The notes below the pieces were generated by a model, which worked only from the letters and a program-made list of their open reading frames with translations, searched no databases and had not been told where the DNA came from. Position numbers and translations under genes: made by a program. A DNA stretch of 64,000 nucleotides from contig NZ_PGFV01000004.1 of NCBI RefSeq assembly GCF_021023135.1, positions 62,001 through 126,000 of the forward strand. The letters run 5' to 3'. This document shows positions 53,290 through 61,851 of the stretch, one piece after another; position 1 is the stretch's first letter, and each line of letters begins with the position of its first letter. This DNA is from Brevibacterium sp. CCUG 69071. Lineage in GTDB: Bacteria > Actinomycetota > Actinomycetes > Actinomycetales > Brevibacteriaceae.

Positions 53290-55014
53290 ATGACGAAGTT
53301 CGATGTCGTCGAGGCATCCATCGCCGAGCTGCGGAGTGCCCTCGAGGAGGGAGCGACCACCTCGGTGGAGCTCGTCGAGGCCTACCAAGATCGCATCTCC
53401 GCCTACGACGGACCCGAGACCGCGACCGCGCTCAACTCCGTCATCGTCGCCAACCCCCAGGCCCTCGCCGAGGCGGCGGCGTCCGACGAACGGCGCGCGG
53501 CCGGCGCGACCCTCGGCCCTCTCGACGGGATCCCGTACACCGCGAAGGACAGCTACCTCGTCGCCGGGCTCACCGCGGCCGCGGGCTCCCCGGCCTTCGC
53601 CTCCCTCATCGCGCAGCACGACGCCTTCACGATCGAGCGGCTGCGGGCCGGCGGCGCGATCTGCCTGGGACTGACGAACATGCCGCCGATGGCCAACGGC
53701 GGCATGCAGCGCGGACTCTACGGCCGGGCCGAAAGCCCCTACAGCGCCGACTGGCTGACCAGCGCCTTCGCCTCCGGATCTTCTAACGGCTCGGGAACGG
53801 CGACGACCGCGAGCTTCGCCGCCTTCGGCCTCGGCGAGGAGACCTGGTCCTCCGGGCGGGCACCGGCCTCCCATAACGGACTCATCGCCTACACACCCTC
53901 TCGCGGGGTCATCTCCGTGCGCGGGAACTGGCCGCTCGTACCGACGATGGACGTCGTCGTCCCCCACACCAGGTCGATGGCCGATCTCGCGGAGGTCCTC
54001 GACGTCATCGTCGCCGACGACCCGGAGACCCGCGGAGACTTCTGGCGCGTCCAGCCCTGGGTCGACATCCCGCGGGCCGGTGCCGTGCGCCCCGAATCCT
54101 ATGCCTCGCTGCTGCCTGCCGACGCCGACGCGGCCCGCAAGATGCTTGCCGGCAAGCGCCTCGGCGTGCCCCGGATGTACATCAACGCCGATGCCGAGGC
54201 CGGGACGAACCCGGACGGCGGCATCGGCGGGCCGACGGGGCAGCGGATCGAGACCCGCGCCTCGGTGATCGCGGCCTGGGAGGCCGTCCGGCGTGACCTC
54301 GAGGCGGCCGGCGCCGAGGTGGTCGAGACCGACTTCCGCGTCGTGAGCAACTACGAGGGCGATCGGCCCGGCGCCCCGACGATCGCCACCCGCGGACTGG
54401 TCACGCCCGCGTACCTCGACCGGGAGATCAACGACCTCTCGTCCTGGGCCTGGGACGACTTCCTCGCCGCCAACGGCGACCCGAAGCTCTCCACCCTGAC
54501 CGAGGTCGACGGAGCCGCGATCTTCCCCCATCCCGCAGGAGCCCTGCCCGACCGCTACACGGGCTTCGACGATGACATCGCCACCTATCCCGAGCAGGTG
54601 CGCCGCAACGGATATGCCGCGATCACCGAGATCCCGCTGCTCGAATCCGGAGTCCGCGGCCTCGAGGAGACCCGCCGCCTTGACCTCGAGGAATGGATGG
54701 ACGCCAACGAACTCGATGCCGTGATCCACCCGGCGATGGCCGATGTCGGGCCCGCCGATATGGACGTCGACGAAGCCTCGGCGGATCTGGGATGGCGCAA
54801 CGGCACCTGGGTCGCCAACGGCAATCTCGTCCCCCGCCACCTCGGCATCCCGAGCGTGACCGTGCCGATGGGCACCATGGCCGACACCGGGATCCCGGTG
54901 GGTCTGACGATCTTGGGCCGCGGGTGGGACGATTCCGCGCTCATCGAGATCGCCGCGGCCGTCGAGGCCACGGGTGAGCGGCGGGAGGAGCCGCCGCGGA
55001 CCCCGCGAATCTGA
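53290..55014 (+). CDS. Amidase-signature family hydrolase
   Basis: A 574-aa amidase with the Ser-cisSer-Lys triad: Lys86 in PYTAKDSY, the cis-Ser in ASGSSNGSG (164-165) and the nucleophile Ser188 in GEETWSSGRAPAS, where the usual GTDTGGSIR motif is altered but keeps Ser and Arg. No signal peptide. Size is larger than GatA (about 480 aa). ATG 53290 has GGAGGAGAG. Hydrolyses an amide or urea-like compound. Divergent from mobA and followed 64 bp later by a PEP-mutase-like gene and then a VOC protein, possibly one degradative operon. Confidence 0.9.
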   Translation: MTKFDVVEASIAELRSALEEGATTSVELVEAYQDRISAYDGPETATALNSVIVANPQALAEAAASDERRAAGATLGPLDGIPYTAKDSYLVAGLTAAAGSPAFASLIAQHDAFTIERLRAGGAICLGLTNMPPMANGGMQRGLYGRAESPYSADWLTSAFASGSSNGSGTATTASFAAFGLGEETWSSGRAPASHNGLIAYTPSRGVISVRGNWPLVPTMDVVVPHTRSMADLAEVLDVIVADDPETRGDFWRVQPWVDIPRAGAVRPESYASLLPADADAARKMLAGKRLGVPRMYINADAEAGTNPDGGIGGPTGQRIETRASVIAAWEAVRRDLEAAGAEVVETDFRVVSNYEGDRPGAPTIATRGLVTPAYLDREINDLSSWAWDDFLAANGDPKLSTLTEVDGAAIFPHPAGALPDRYTGFDDDIATYPEQVRRNGYAAITEIPLLESGVRGLEETRRLDLEEWMDANELDAVIHPAMADVGPADMDVDEASADLGWRNGTWVANGNLVPRHLGIPSVTVPMGTMADTGIPVGLTILGRGWDDSALIEIAAAVEATGERREEPPRTPRI

Positions 55015-55078
55015 ATTCTTCGGGTGAACCCCTCACGGCTCTGGCGTGTCGAGCTGCCGGGGTGGAACAGTATTGTCC

Positions 55079-55852
55079 ATGACGGACTACACAGTGCTCG
55101 CCGAACGCGCCTCCACCCTTCTCGAGGGCCATCATCAGACCGAACCGCTCGTCCTGCCGACCGTCTGGGACGCCTGGTCGGCCCGCGCGATGGTCGACAT
55201 CGGCTTCAATGCCCTGAGCATCGGATCCCACCCGTTGGCAGATTCCCTCGGCTACGCCGATGGTGAGGCGATGAGCCTCGACCAGGCACTCGAGGGGATC
55301 TCCCGGATCACCGCCTCGGTGGAGGTGCCGGTCACCGCGGACCTCGAATCCGGCTACGACACTCCTGCCCCGGAGCTCATCGCCGGTCTCCTCGAGGCCG
55401 GGGCCGTGGGCGTGAACATCGAGGACACCGTGCACAGCCAAGGACGGCTGCGCAGCCCCGAAGAACATGCCGAATACGTCTGGAGCCTGCGGCAGGCGGC
55501 CGAAGCCCAACGTGTCCACGTCGTCATCAACGCCCGCACCGACGTGTTCAAACACCGGGGAGAATTCGATGATCCCACCGCCGAGGTGATCCGCCGACTC
55601 CGCCTGTGCACCGAGGCGGGCGCGGATTCGGTCTACCCCGTCGCGATGCCGGACACCGAGACACTCAAGACCGTCCTCTCCGAAATCACCCTGCCCCTCA
55701 ACGTCACCGCCCATCCGGTCAAGGGCGCGATTCCCGATGAGCTCGACCTCGCGCAGCTGGCCGAGCTCGGCGTCGGCCGCGTGACCTTCGGACCGCTGCT
55801 GCAGGCGGCCCTGCATGATCACTTCGCCGACTTCACCCGCAACTGGCAGTAA
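55079..55852 (+). CDS. Isocitrate lyase/PEP mutase-superfamily protein
   Basis: A 257-aa TIM-barrel enzyme related to PEP mutase, 2-methylisocitrate lyase and oxaloacetate decarboxylase. Motifs: LVLPTVWDAWSARAMVDIGFNALSIGS, VTADLESGYD (metal-binding Asp/Glu), VGVNIEDTV and NARTDVF. The loop where PrpB has KRCGH reads HSQGRLRSPEE, so it is not a classical isocitrate lyase. It more likely cleaves a C-C or P-C bond of another 2-oxo/hydroxy acid. ATG 55079 is the start; the upstream frame is unsupported. Confidence 0.87.
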   Translation: MTDYTVLAERASTLLEGHHQTEPLVLPTVWDAWSARAMVDIGFNALSIGSHPLADSLGYADGEAMSLDQALEGISRITASVEVPVTADLESGYDTPAPELIAGLLEAGAVGVNIEDTVHSQGRLRSPEEHAEYVWSLRQAAEAQRVHVVINARTDVFKHRGEFDDPTAEVIRRLRLCTEAGADSVYPVAMPDTETLKTVLSEITLPLNVTAHPVKGAIPDELDLAQLAELGVGRVTFGPLLQAALHDHFADFTRNWQ

Positions 55853-55870
55853 CCGGACCGAACCGGACCG
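55851..55870. repeat. 10-bp tandem duplication at the PEP-mutase-like stop
   Basis: AACCGGACCG is repeated exactly (55851-55860, 55861-55870). The TAA stop overlaps the first unit. Confidence 0.85.
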
Positions 55871-55906
55871 ACAACGCAACGCCCACCGCAATGATGAGGA
55901 GACGCA

Positions 55907-56668
55907 ATGCCTGAGAACCCCCGCGAGGGACAGCCCGTCTGGATCGACTATGTGTGTCAGGACTTCGACGCCATGACCACCTTCTACTCCGAGCTCTTCG
56001 GCTGGGAGTTCACCGACCAGGGACCGGAATTCGGCCACTACACCATGATCACGAAGGACGGTGCCGCCGTCGGCGGGGCCATGCGGGCGATGAACATGGA
56101 TGGTTCCCCGAACCCGATGATGCCGACGATGTGGACGACCTATCTGCACACCGCGGACATCGCCGGTGCCTATGCCTCCGCACTGGCCGGCGGAGCGGCC
56201 CCCATCGCCGAGCCCATGGCGGTCGGTCCGCTGGGCCAGATGGCCGTCATCACCGATCCCACGGGCGCGGGCGTGGGAATGTGGCAGCCGGGCGAGTTCA
56301 CCGGCTTCGACACTCCGCTCACCCCCGGCACACCCGTGTGGTTCGAGCTCATGACGGTCAACTACCCGGTCGCCACCGAGTTCTACCGCACCGCCTTCTC
56401 CTTCGACATCGTGCAGATGCCCGATTTCCCCTACTCCACCCACGGTGCGGACGAGAATGCCCTGGCCGGCATCTGCGACGCCAGCCAGTGGGCGCAGGTC
56501 TCGTACTGGCGCAACTACATCAATGTCGACGATGCCGATGCCGCCGCGGCGAAGGCGACCGAACTCGGCGGTACCGTGCTCGCCGGGCCCGAGGACTCAC
56601 CGTACGGACGCATCGTCACGGTCAACGATCCGGAAGGTGCGACCTTCCAGCTGCAGCAGAATCCGTGA
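55907..56668 (+). CDS. VOC-family protein with two glyoxalase-like domains
   Basis: A 253-aa protein of two vicinal-oxygen-chelate modules (about 10-120 and 133-250), the CFP30B/hydroxylase-like type. Each module shows the typical opening: VWIDYVCQDFDAMTTFYSELFGWEF, and VWFELMTVNYPVATEFYRTAFSFDI. The end FQLQQNP is also typical. May bind a metal and a small molecule; no function can be specified. It follows the PEP-mutase-like gene by 54 bp on the same strand. Confidence 0.88.
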   Translation: MPENPREGQPVWIDYVCQDFDAMTTFYSELFGWEFTDQGPEFGHYTMITKDGAAVGGAMRAMNMDGSPNPMMPTMWTTYLHTADIAGAYASALAGGAAPIAEPMAVGPLGQMAVITDPTGAGVGMWQPGEFTGFDTPLTPGTPVWFELMTVNYPVATEFYRTAFSFDIVQMPDFPYSTHGADENALAGICDASQWAQVSYWRNYINVDDADAAAAKATELGGTVLAGPEDSPYGRIVTVNDPEGATFQLQQNP

Positions 56669-56677
56669 TCGCGACCC

Positions 56678-58870
56678 TCAGGCCCGCAGCGCCAGCGCGA
56701 AGGGCAGCACGGCACTCGCACCGGCCTGCCTGAGCAGCCGGGCGCAGATCGCCATCGTCCATCGGGAGACCACCTCGTCGTCGACGAGGAGCACGGACTT
56801 CCCGGCCACGGCCTCGGCGACCTCGGGTGGGACGACGAAGGCGTCGTGGAGGTCCTTGACCCGGAAGGCGCTGTTGACCTCGGGGGTGCCGTGGTCGTGG
56901 ACTTGGACGAGCTGCCCGCCGTCGGCCAGGCGACCGGCCGCGGCGAGGTTCGCCGCCAGAGATCTGATCGTCACCGGCCGGCGGGCACTCGGGATCGAGA
57001 CCACGACCTCGGGGCGATCATCCCAGTTCCACTGGCTGAGGACCTCGAGACACCACTTGCCGATCTGAGCGGGCACCTCCGCGTCGGGGGCATCGGGGGC
57101 GAGGAAGGACCGCAGCGTCTGTCCCTGACCCAGATCGCTCAGCCGGGCGATCGCGCGCCCTTCGGCGGAGAGCTCCTCGGCCGGGATCCGACCCTTGAGC
57201 GGGACGCCGATGTTGCCCATGCCGCTTGGCCAGGTGCTGCGCGGGTCTATGGGCAGGCCGATGCGATGCAGGGTCCCCGCGGTCGCCGCTCGCCGCTCAT
57301 CGGAGATCTCGCTCGACCACCAGACGCCGGCGCAGTTGTCACAGCGTCCGCAGGGCTGGGGATCCGGATCGTCGAGCTGGCGGATGAGGAACTCCATCCG
57401 ACACTTCCCGGTGGCCTCGTAGTCGAGCATCGCCCGGGCTTCATCGGCGCGGACGGCCGCGACCTTCTCGTAGCGCTCCCGGTCGTAGGTCCAGCCCTGA
57501 CCAGTCGAGACGTATCCGCCCTTGACCTTCGACACGGCGTCCTCGACCTCGAGGGTCTTGAGCAGGAGGTTGAGCCGGGTGCGCTTCGTCCCGACGAGGG
57601 TCTCCAAGCGGGCCACGGACAGGGGGCCGTCCGCCTCGGCGAGCGCGGTGAGCACGGCATTCGCATCGGTCTGGCTGGGCATCGACGCGGTCGCGAAGTA
57701 CTCCCAGATCTCCTCGTCCTCACGTCCGGGCAGGAGCAGGACGTCGGCGGAATCGGTGGCGCGACCGGCACGGCCGACCTGCTGGTAGTAGGCGACAGCT
57801 GAGGACGGGGCGCCGAGGTGGACGACGAAGCCGAGATCTGGTTTGTCGAAGCCCATGCCCAGCGCCGAGGTGGCCACGAGTGCCTTGAGCCTGTTGTCCT
57901 TGAGCATCTGCTCGAGTTCGGCCCGCTCCTCCGCGTCGGTCCGGCCCGTGTAGGCGCGCACCTCGTGGCCCTGGTCGCGCAGGATTCGGGTGATGTCCTC
58001 GGCCGCGCTGACGGTGAGCGTGTAGACGATTCCGGACCCGGTGAAATCGCCGAGGTGGGAGCCGAGCCAGGCGATGCGCTCGCTCGCGTCGAGGCCGGGC
58101 TGGACCCCGAGTCGCAGCGAGTCGCGGGCGAGTTCTCCGCGGACGACGGTGGTGTCGTCGCCGAGCTGTTCGGCGACGTCGTTCACGACCCGGGAGTTCG
58201 CGGTCGCGGTGGTCGCGAGCACCGGGGTGTCGTTCGGCAGCTCGGAGAGGATGCGGCCGATGCGCCGGTAGTCGGGGCGGAAGTCGTGGCCCCAGTCGGA
58301 GATGCAGTGGGCTTCGTCGACGACGATGAGGCCGAGGAAGGACAGCAGCTGCGGCAGCACCTCGTCGCGGAACTGGGGGTTGTTCAGCCGCTCGGGTGAC
58401 ACGAGGAGCACGTCGAGGCTGCCTGCACGCAGGTCCTCGAGCACGGCGTCCCATTCGGTGACGTTGGAGGAGTTGAGGCTGGCGGCGCGGACTCCGGCGC
58501 GCTGCGCCGCGGCGATCTGGTCGCGCATCAGGGCGAGCAGCGGGGAGATGATGAGGCTCGGGCCGGTTCCGGCGGCCCGCAGCATCCGGGTGGCCACGAA
58601 GTAGACAGCGGACTTGCCCCAGCCGGTGCGCTGGACGACGAGGACCCGCTTCTTGCCGACCACGAGATCGCGGATCGCCTCGCACTGGCCGTCGCGGAAC
58701 TGCGCGTTCGGGTTCGCGGTGAGCTCGGCGAGGATGCGCTGGGCTTCGCGGCCGAAGTCATCGGCACCCGCCGCCTGCACGGTTGCGGTGCTTGCCGGTG
58801 CAGTGTCTGCTGGGGCTGTGTCTGCCGGTGCGGTGTCTGCTGGTGCCGTCGTCGGGGTGGAGTCCGTCAT
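56678..58870 (-). CDS. recQ: RecQ-family ATP-dependent DNA helicase with phosphoribosyltransferase-like C-terminus
   Basis: A 730-aa 3'-5' helicase. N-terminal tandem APADT repeats (about 9-27) precede the helicase core: Walker A QRTGWGKS (80-87), DEAH box (185-188), TATANSRV, and motif VI QQVGRAGR. The RecQ zinc-binding cysteines follow (one near 489, CGRCDNC near 506-512). The C-terminal ~130 residues look like a type I phosphoribosyltransferase fold, ending in SVLLVDDEVVSRWTMAICARLLRQAGA where PRTases have VLLVDD(V)xTTGxT. The RQC and HRDC domains of E. coli RecQ are not evident. Convergent with the VOC gene. Confidence 0.92.
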   Translation of the reverse strand: MTDSTPTTAPADTAPADTAPADTAPASTATVQAAGADDFGREAQRILAELTANPNAQFRDGQCEAIRDLVVGKKRVLVVQRTGWGKSAVYFVATRMLRAAGTGPSLIISPLLALMRDQIAAAQRAGVRAASLNSSNVTEWDAVLEDLRAGSLDVLLVSPERLNNPQFRDEVLPQLLSFLGLIVVDEAHCISDWGHDFRPDYRRIGRILSELPNDTPVLATTATANSRVVNDVAEQLGDDTTVVRGELARDSLRLGVQPGLDASERIAWLGSHLGDFTGSGIVYTLTVSAAEDITRILRDQGHEVRAYTGRTDAEERAELEQMLKDNRLKALVATSALGMGFDKPDLGFVVHLGAPSSAVAYYQQVGRAGRATDSADVLLLPGREDEEIWEYFATASMPSQTDANAVLTALAEADGPLSVARLETLVGTKRTRLNLLLKTLEVEDAVSKVKGGYVSTGQGWTYDRERYEKVAAVRADEARAMLDYEATGKCRMEFLIRQLDDPDPQPCGRCDNCAGVWWSSEISDERRAATAGTLHRIGLPIDPRSTWPSGMGNIGVPLKGRIPAEELSAEGRAIARLSDLGQGQTLRSFLAPDAPDAEVPAQIGKWCLEVLSQWNWDDRPEVVVSIPSARRPVTIRSLAANLAAAGRLADGGQLVQVHDHGTPEVNSAFRVKDLHDAFVVPPEVAEAVAGKSVLLVDDEVVSRWTMAICARLLRQAGASAVLPFALALRA
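58788..58847. repeat. Four 15-bp tandem units at the 5' end of recQ
   Basis: Units start at 58788, 58803, 58818 and 58833 and encode APADT in frame on the minus strand. Confidence 0.85.
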
Positions 58871-58976
58871 GGGGCCAGTCTAGGTGCGGGCACTGACACA
58901 GAAGCCTGGAGGGATGATGACCTGCGGGGATGCGAACCTGCGAGGCGAGCTCACCTCACCGCAGGGCAAGCCCGCC

Positions 58977-59450
58977 TCACCGGAGGGCGAGTTCGATGCC
59001 CAGGGTCGCGAGCACTCCGAAGAGCACTCCCCAGAGGATGATCGAGATGATCTGCCAGAAGGCGACGACATTGCGGTTCGCGCCGAAGCCGACCATCGCC
59101 GAGGAGGTGATCTGCGAGGGCAGAAGGGTCTGACCGAGCAGCGAGACCCCCGGCACCCCGAACTTGTCGAACATGCGTTTGAGTCGCTGGCGCTTCTGGG
59201 ACGGCTCTTCGTCCTTGTTCTTCCGCGCTCGGTCCCGAATGGCTCCGGCCCCGTAGACGAAGGCGAGCATCGAGGCCACGTTGCCGATGATGGCCATGAG
59301 AATGGCGAGCACCGGGTGGAGTCCGATCGCGACGCCGATGACGGCACCGAAATAGGACTCGACGAAGGGGATGGCGGAGAGGAGCAGGATGCCTGCCCAC
59401 TGCAGCCAGACGGGAATGGAATCGGCGAAGTTCTGCAGGCTCTCGATCAT
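58977..59450 (-). CDS. COG2426-type small membrane protein (putative small multidrug export protein)
   Basis: A 157-aa membrane protein with about four hydrophobic spans (SIPVWLQWAGILLLSAIPFVESYFGAVIG, LAILMAIIGNVASMLAFVYGAG). A basic loop (RARKNKDEEPSQKRQRLKRMF) and GLLGQTLLPSQ-type block precede the last spans. It resembles the small multidrug export protein family; function is unproven. ATG 59450 follows AGGAGCCGCAC. It is divergent from a TetR regulator with a palindromic site between, suggesting TetR control of a transporter. Confidence 0.75.
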   Translation of the reverse strand: MIESLQNFADSIPVWLQWAGILLLSAIPFVESYFGAVIGVAIGLHPVLAILMAIIGNVASMLAFVYGAGAIRDRARKNKDEEPSQKRQRLKRMFDKFGVPGVSLLGQTLLPSQITSSAMVGFGANRNVVAFWQIISIILWGVLFGVLATLGIELALR

Positions 59451-59516
59451 GTGCGGCTCCTGTTGTTCGGGGTCGGACTCATGGTCGCGGGAATCCATCG
59501 GTCGCCATCGTCGATC

Positions 59517-59544
59517 TAGTACGATGTGCCGGTACGCTGTACTA
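59517..59544. promoter_or_regulatory. Candidate TetR operator/promoter region
   Basis: TAGTAC (59517-59522) and GTACTA (59539-59544) form an inverted repeat with GGTAC in between, and TATACA (59543-59548) could serve as a -10. It sits between the divergent COG2426 and TetR genes. Confidence 0.55.
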
Positions 59545-59600
59545 TACAGGAATGGCGACACATCTGCACGGGCACCCGAGGACGGCTGCGAGGAGGACTC

Positions 59601-60185
59601 ATGTCACGGCGCGATGACATCATCGCTGCGGCGATCCGCCTGACCGAGCGTTCGAATCCCGGAGAGGCGACGCTGAGCGTCCGCGCGGTCGCGCGGGAGG
59701 CCGGGGTCGGCGCCTCGACGCTGCGCCACTATTTCCCTACGCAGGCCGATCTCCACGAGGAGATCGCCCGCAGCGTCATGGACGTCTCCATCAAGGACTT
59801 CGCCATCACCGACTCCGCGCTCGACCCCGGGCAGCGCCTCTTCGAGTGCTGTGCCCAGTTGCTGCCGAATCACGAACACCGCGATCTGCAGCTCGAAACC
59901 TGGCTCACCATCCACCTCAATGCCCTCGGTCCGGAACGGCGGGAGGTCCCGGCCAGACTCCTCGATCACGCCCATGACGTCACCTATGACTGCCTGCGCC
60001 GCTGGCTGGACATTCTGGCATCCGAGGGACACCTCGATCCCGCCGAGGTGGGGCCCGCGTCCATCGCCCTGTTTACGATGCTCGACGGCCTCGCCCTCCA
60101 TTCGATCATCACTCCCGATCGGATCACCATCGACGTCGCCCATGAGCAGCTGCGCTGGATGATCGACAGGATCCTCCACCGCTGA
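59601..60185 (+). CDS. TetR-family transcriptional regulator
   Basis: A 194-aa regulator with the TetR helix-turn-helix (EATLSVRAVAREAGVGASTLRHYFPTQADLHEEIA, about 22-57) and an all-helical ligand domain. ATG 59601 has GAGGAGG at 4-5 bases; the open frame from 59526 adds a non-TetR segment. Likely represses itself and the divergent membrane-protein gene. Confidence 0.9.
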   Translation: MSRRDDIIAAAIRLTERSNPGEATLSVRAVAREAGVGASTLRHYFPTQADLHEEIARSVMDVSIKDFAITDSALDPGQRLFECCAQLLPNHEHRDLQLETWLTIHLNALGPERREVPARLLDHAHDVTYDCLRRWLDILASEGHLDPAEVGPASIALFTMLDGLALHSIITPDRITIDVAHEQLRWMIDRILHR

Positions 60186-60213
60186 GTTCGGCGCAGCCCG
60201 TCGACCCAGTCGC

Positions 60214-61152
60214 TCAGCGCATGCCCTCGGCCGCCCGACGAAGAGCTGCCGTCAGTCGCGCCAACTTGTCCGACGCCAGCTTCCAGTGATGCCAGTACAG
60301 GGGGACCTCGATGCTCGGATTCGCGGTGATCTCGACGAGGTCGGCGTCCATGTCCTCGAGCTGCATCACCGGGATCATCCCCCAGCCGAGACCGGCGGCG
60401 ACCGCGGTCGCGAACTCGACCGAGCTGGGCACCACGGACATCGGCGGAACGGTCGTCACGCCCGCTCGGCGCAGGAACGCGAACTGCAGGTCATCGTCCC
60501 TGCCGAAGTTCACCATGGGCAGTCTCGCCAGGTCCACCTCGGCGCCGCCGCTCCGAGGGTCGAGCCGCCGGCTCCGACGGTCGAGCAGCTCCCTGTGCGC
60601 GACGGCGACGTAGCGCATGCTACCGAGGCGTTCGACCCGGGTGCCGTAGCCACCGACCGCCGCCGAGGTGATGGTGCCGAGCACCTCGCCCGAGCCGAGC
60701 AGGGGCAGGGCCTTGTCCTGGTCGGCGAGCTCGATGCGGATGACGGCATCGTCCCAGCCGGCCGCCTCGGCGAAGATGGGACGGAACCATGTCGCCATCG
60801 AATCCGCGTTGACCCCGATCCGCAGGACCGTGGGACTGCGCCGCCGCGCGCCGGTCACCGAGTCGCCATGGAGACCGGCGCCCTCGGGCGCATCGACGTC
60901 GATGCCGTGGAGTCGGTCCATGGTCTCGGACTCGAGGAGTTCGACCTCCCGCGCATATTTGAGTACCGCCTCCCCCGCCTCGGTGACGGTGACGGGGTTG
61001 GTGCGGCGGATGAGGACCTGCCCGAGGCGGGACTCGAGCGTGCGGATGCGTTGGCTCGCCGCCGAGGCGGTGATGCCGAGGACGAAGCCCGCGCCTTCCA
61101 CGGTGCCTTCGTCGACGGCGGCCGCGAGGGCCCTGACGTGATCGATGTTCAT
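60214..61152 (-). CDS. lysG: LysR-family regulator ArgP/LysG
   Basis: A 312-aa LysR-type activator: N-terminal MNIDHVRALAAAVDEGTVEGAGFVLGITASAASQRIRTLESRLGQVLIRR (about 1-50) is the ArgP/LysG form of the winged helix (ASQRIRxLE instead of the usual VSRAIxxLE). The effector domain contains LRIGVNADSMATWF and GWGMIPVMQ. An inserted segment (about 85-105, Gly/Asp/Arg) lies between the two. It is divergent from lysE with a 69-bp gap, the arrangement known from Corynebacterium, where it activates lysE when lysine, arginine or histidine accumulates. Confidence 0.93.
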   Translation of the reverse strand: MNIDHVRALAAAVDEGTVEGAGFVLGITASAASQRIRTLESRLGQVLIRRTNPVTVTEAGEAVLKYAREVELLESETMDRLHGIDVDAPEGAGLHGDSVTGARRRSPTVLRIGVNADSMATWFRPIFAEAAGWDDAVIRIELADQDKALPLLGSGEVLGTITSAAVGGYGTRVERLGSMRYVAVAHRELLDRRSRRLDPRSGGAEVDLARLPMVNFGRDDDLQFAFLRRAGVTTVPPMSVVPSSVEFATAVAAGLGWGMIPVMQLEDMDADLVEITANPSIEVPLYWHHWKLASDKLARLTAALRRAAEGMR

Positions 61153-61221
61153 GAAGCAATTGTGTAACAGATACAGATTCTGTTGTTTTTCTTATCACCG
61201 CACGGGATCTAGTGTTTCCAC

Positions 61222-61821
61222 GTGCTCACTCATCTCATCTCCGGTCTCCTCGCAGGCTGGTCGCTCATCATCGCCGTCGGCCCTCAGAATGCGCTCGTGC
61301 TGCGGCAGGGGATCCGCCGCGAACACCTCGGCGTGGCCTTGGCGATCTGCATCGCGGCCGACGTCCTGCTCATCGGCGCGGGCAGCGTGGGCATCGGGGC
61401 GATCGTCCTGCTCGCGCCCTGGGCCCTGGAGATTCTGCGGTGGCTGGGTGTGGCCTATCTGCTCTGGTTTGCGTGGAACAGCCTGCGCTCGGCTCGGCGG
61501 GCATCGGGGCTCGAGGCGGATACGCAGCAGCGCAGCCTCAAGTCGATCGTGGTGACGACCCTGGCGCTGACGTTCCTCAACCCGGGGGTCTATCTCGACA
61601 CTGTCGTCATGCTCGGCAATCTGGCGAATCAGCAGGAGCCGGGCGGCGTGCTGCCGTTCACGCTCGGGGCGATGCTCGGCTCGATCACCTGGTTCCTCGG
61701 CATCGGCTATGGGGCACGCGGGCTCTCCGGATATCTGGCCAGGCCGCGGGTGTGGCAGGTCCTCGATGTCCTCATCGCGATCGTGCTGGTGATCCTGGCC
61801 GCCCGGCTCGCATTCGGGTAG
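61222..61821 (+). CDS. lysE: LysE-family basic amino-acid exporter
   Basis: A 199-aa exporter with six hydrophobic segments. LysE motif GWSLIIAVGPQNALVLRQGIRREHLG is near the N-terminus, and LTFLNPGVYLDTVVMLGNLAN is also typical. It exports L-lysine/L-arginine against accumulation. GTG 61222 is the start. Divergent lysG is the presumed activator. A short pair of related 17-20-bp units follows the stop. Confidence 0.94.
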   Translation: MLTHLISGLLAGWSLIIAVGPQNALVLRQGIRREHLGVALAICIAADVLLIGAGSVGIGAIVLLAPWALEILRWLGVAYLLWFAWNSLRSARRASGLEADTQQRSLKSIVVTTLALTFLNPGVYLDTVVMLGNLANQQEPGGVLPFTLGAMLGSITWFLGIGYGARGLSGYLARPRVWQVLDVLIAIVLVILAARLAFG

Positions 61822-61851
61822 GGCGTTGCTGGTGTTCGGGGCGATCGCTGG

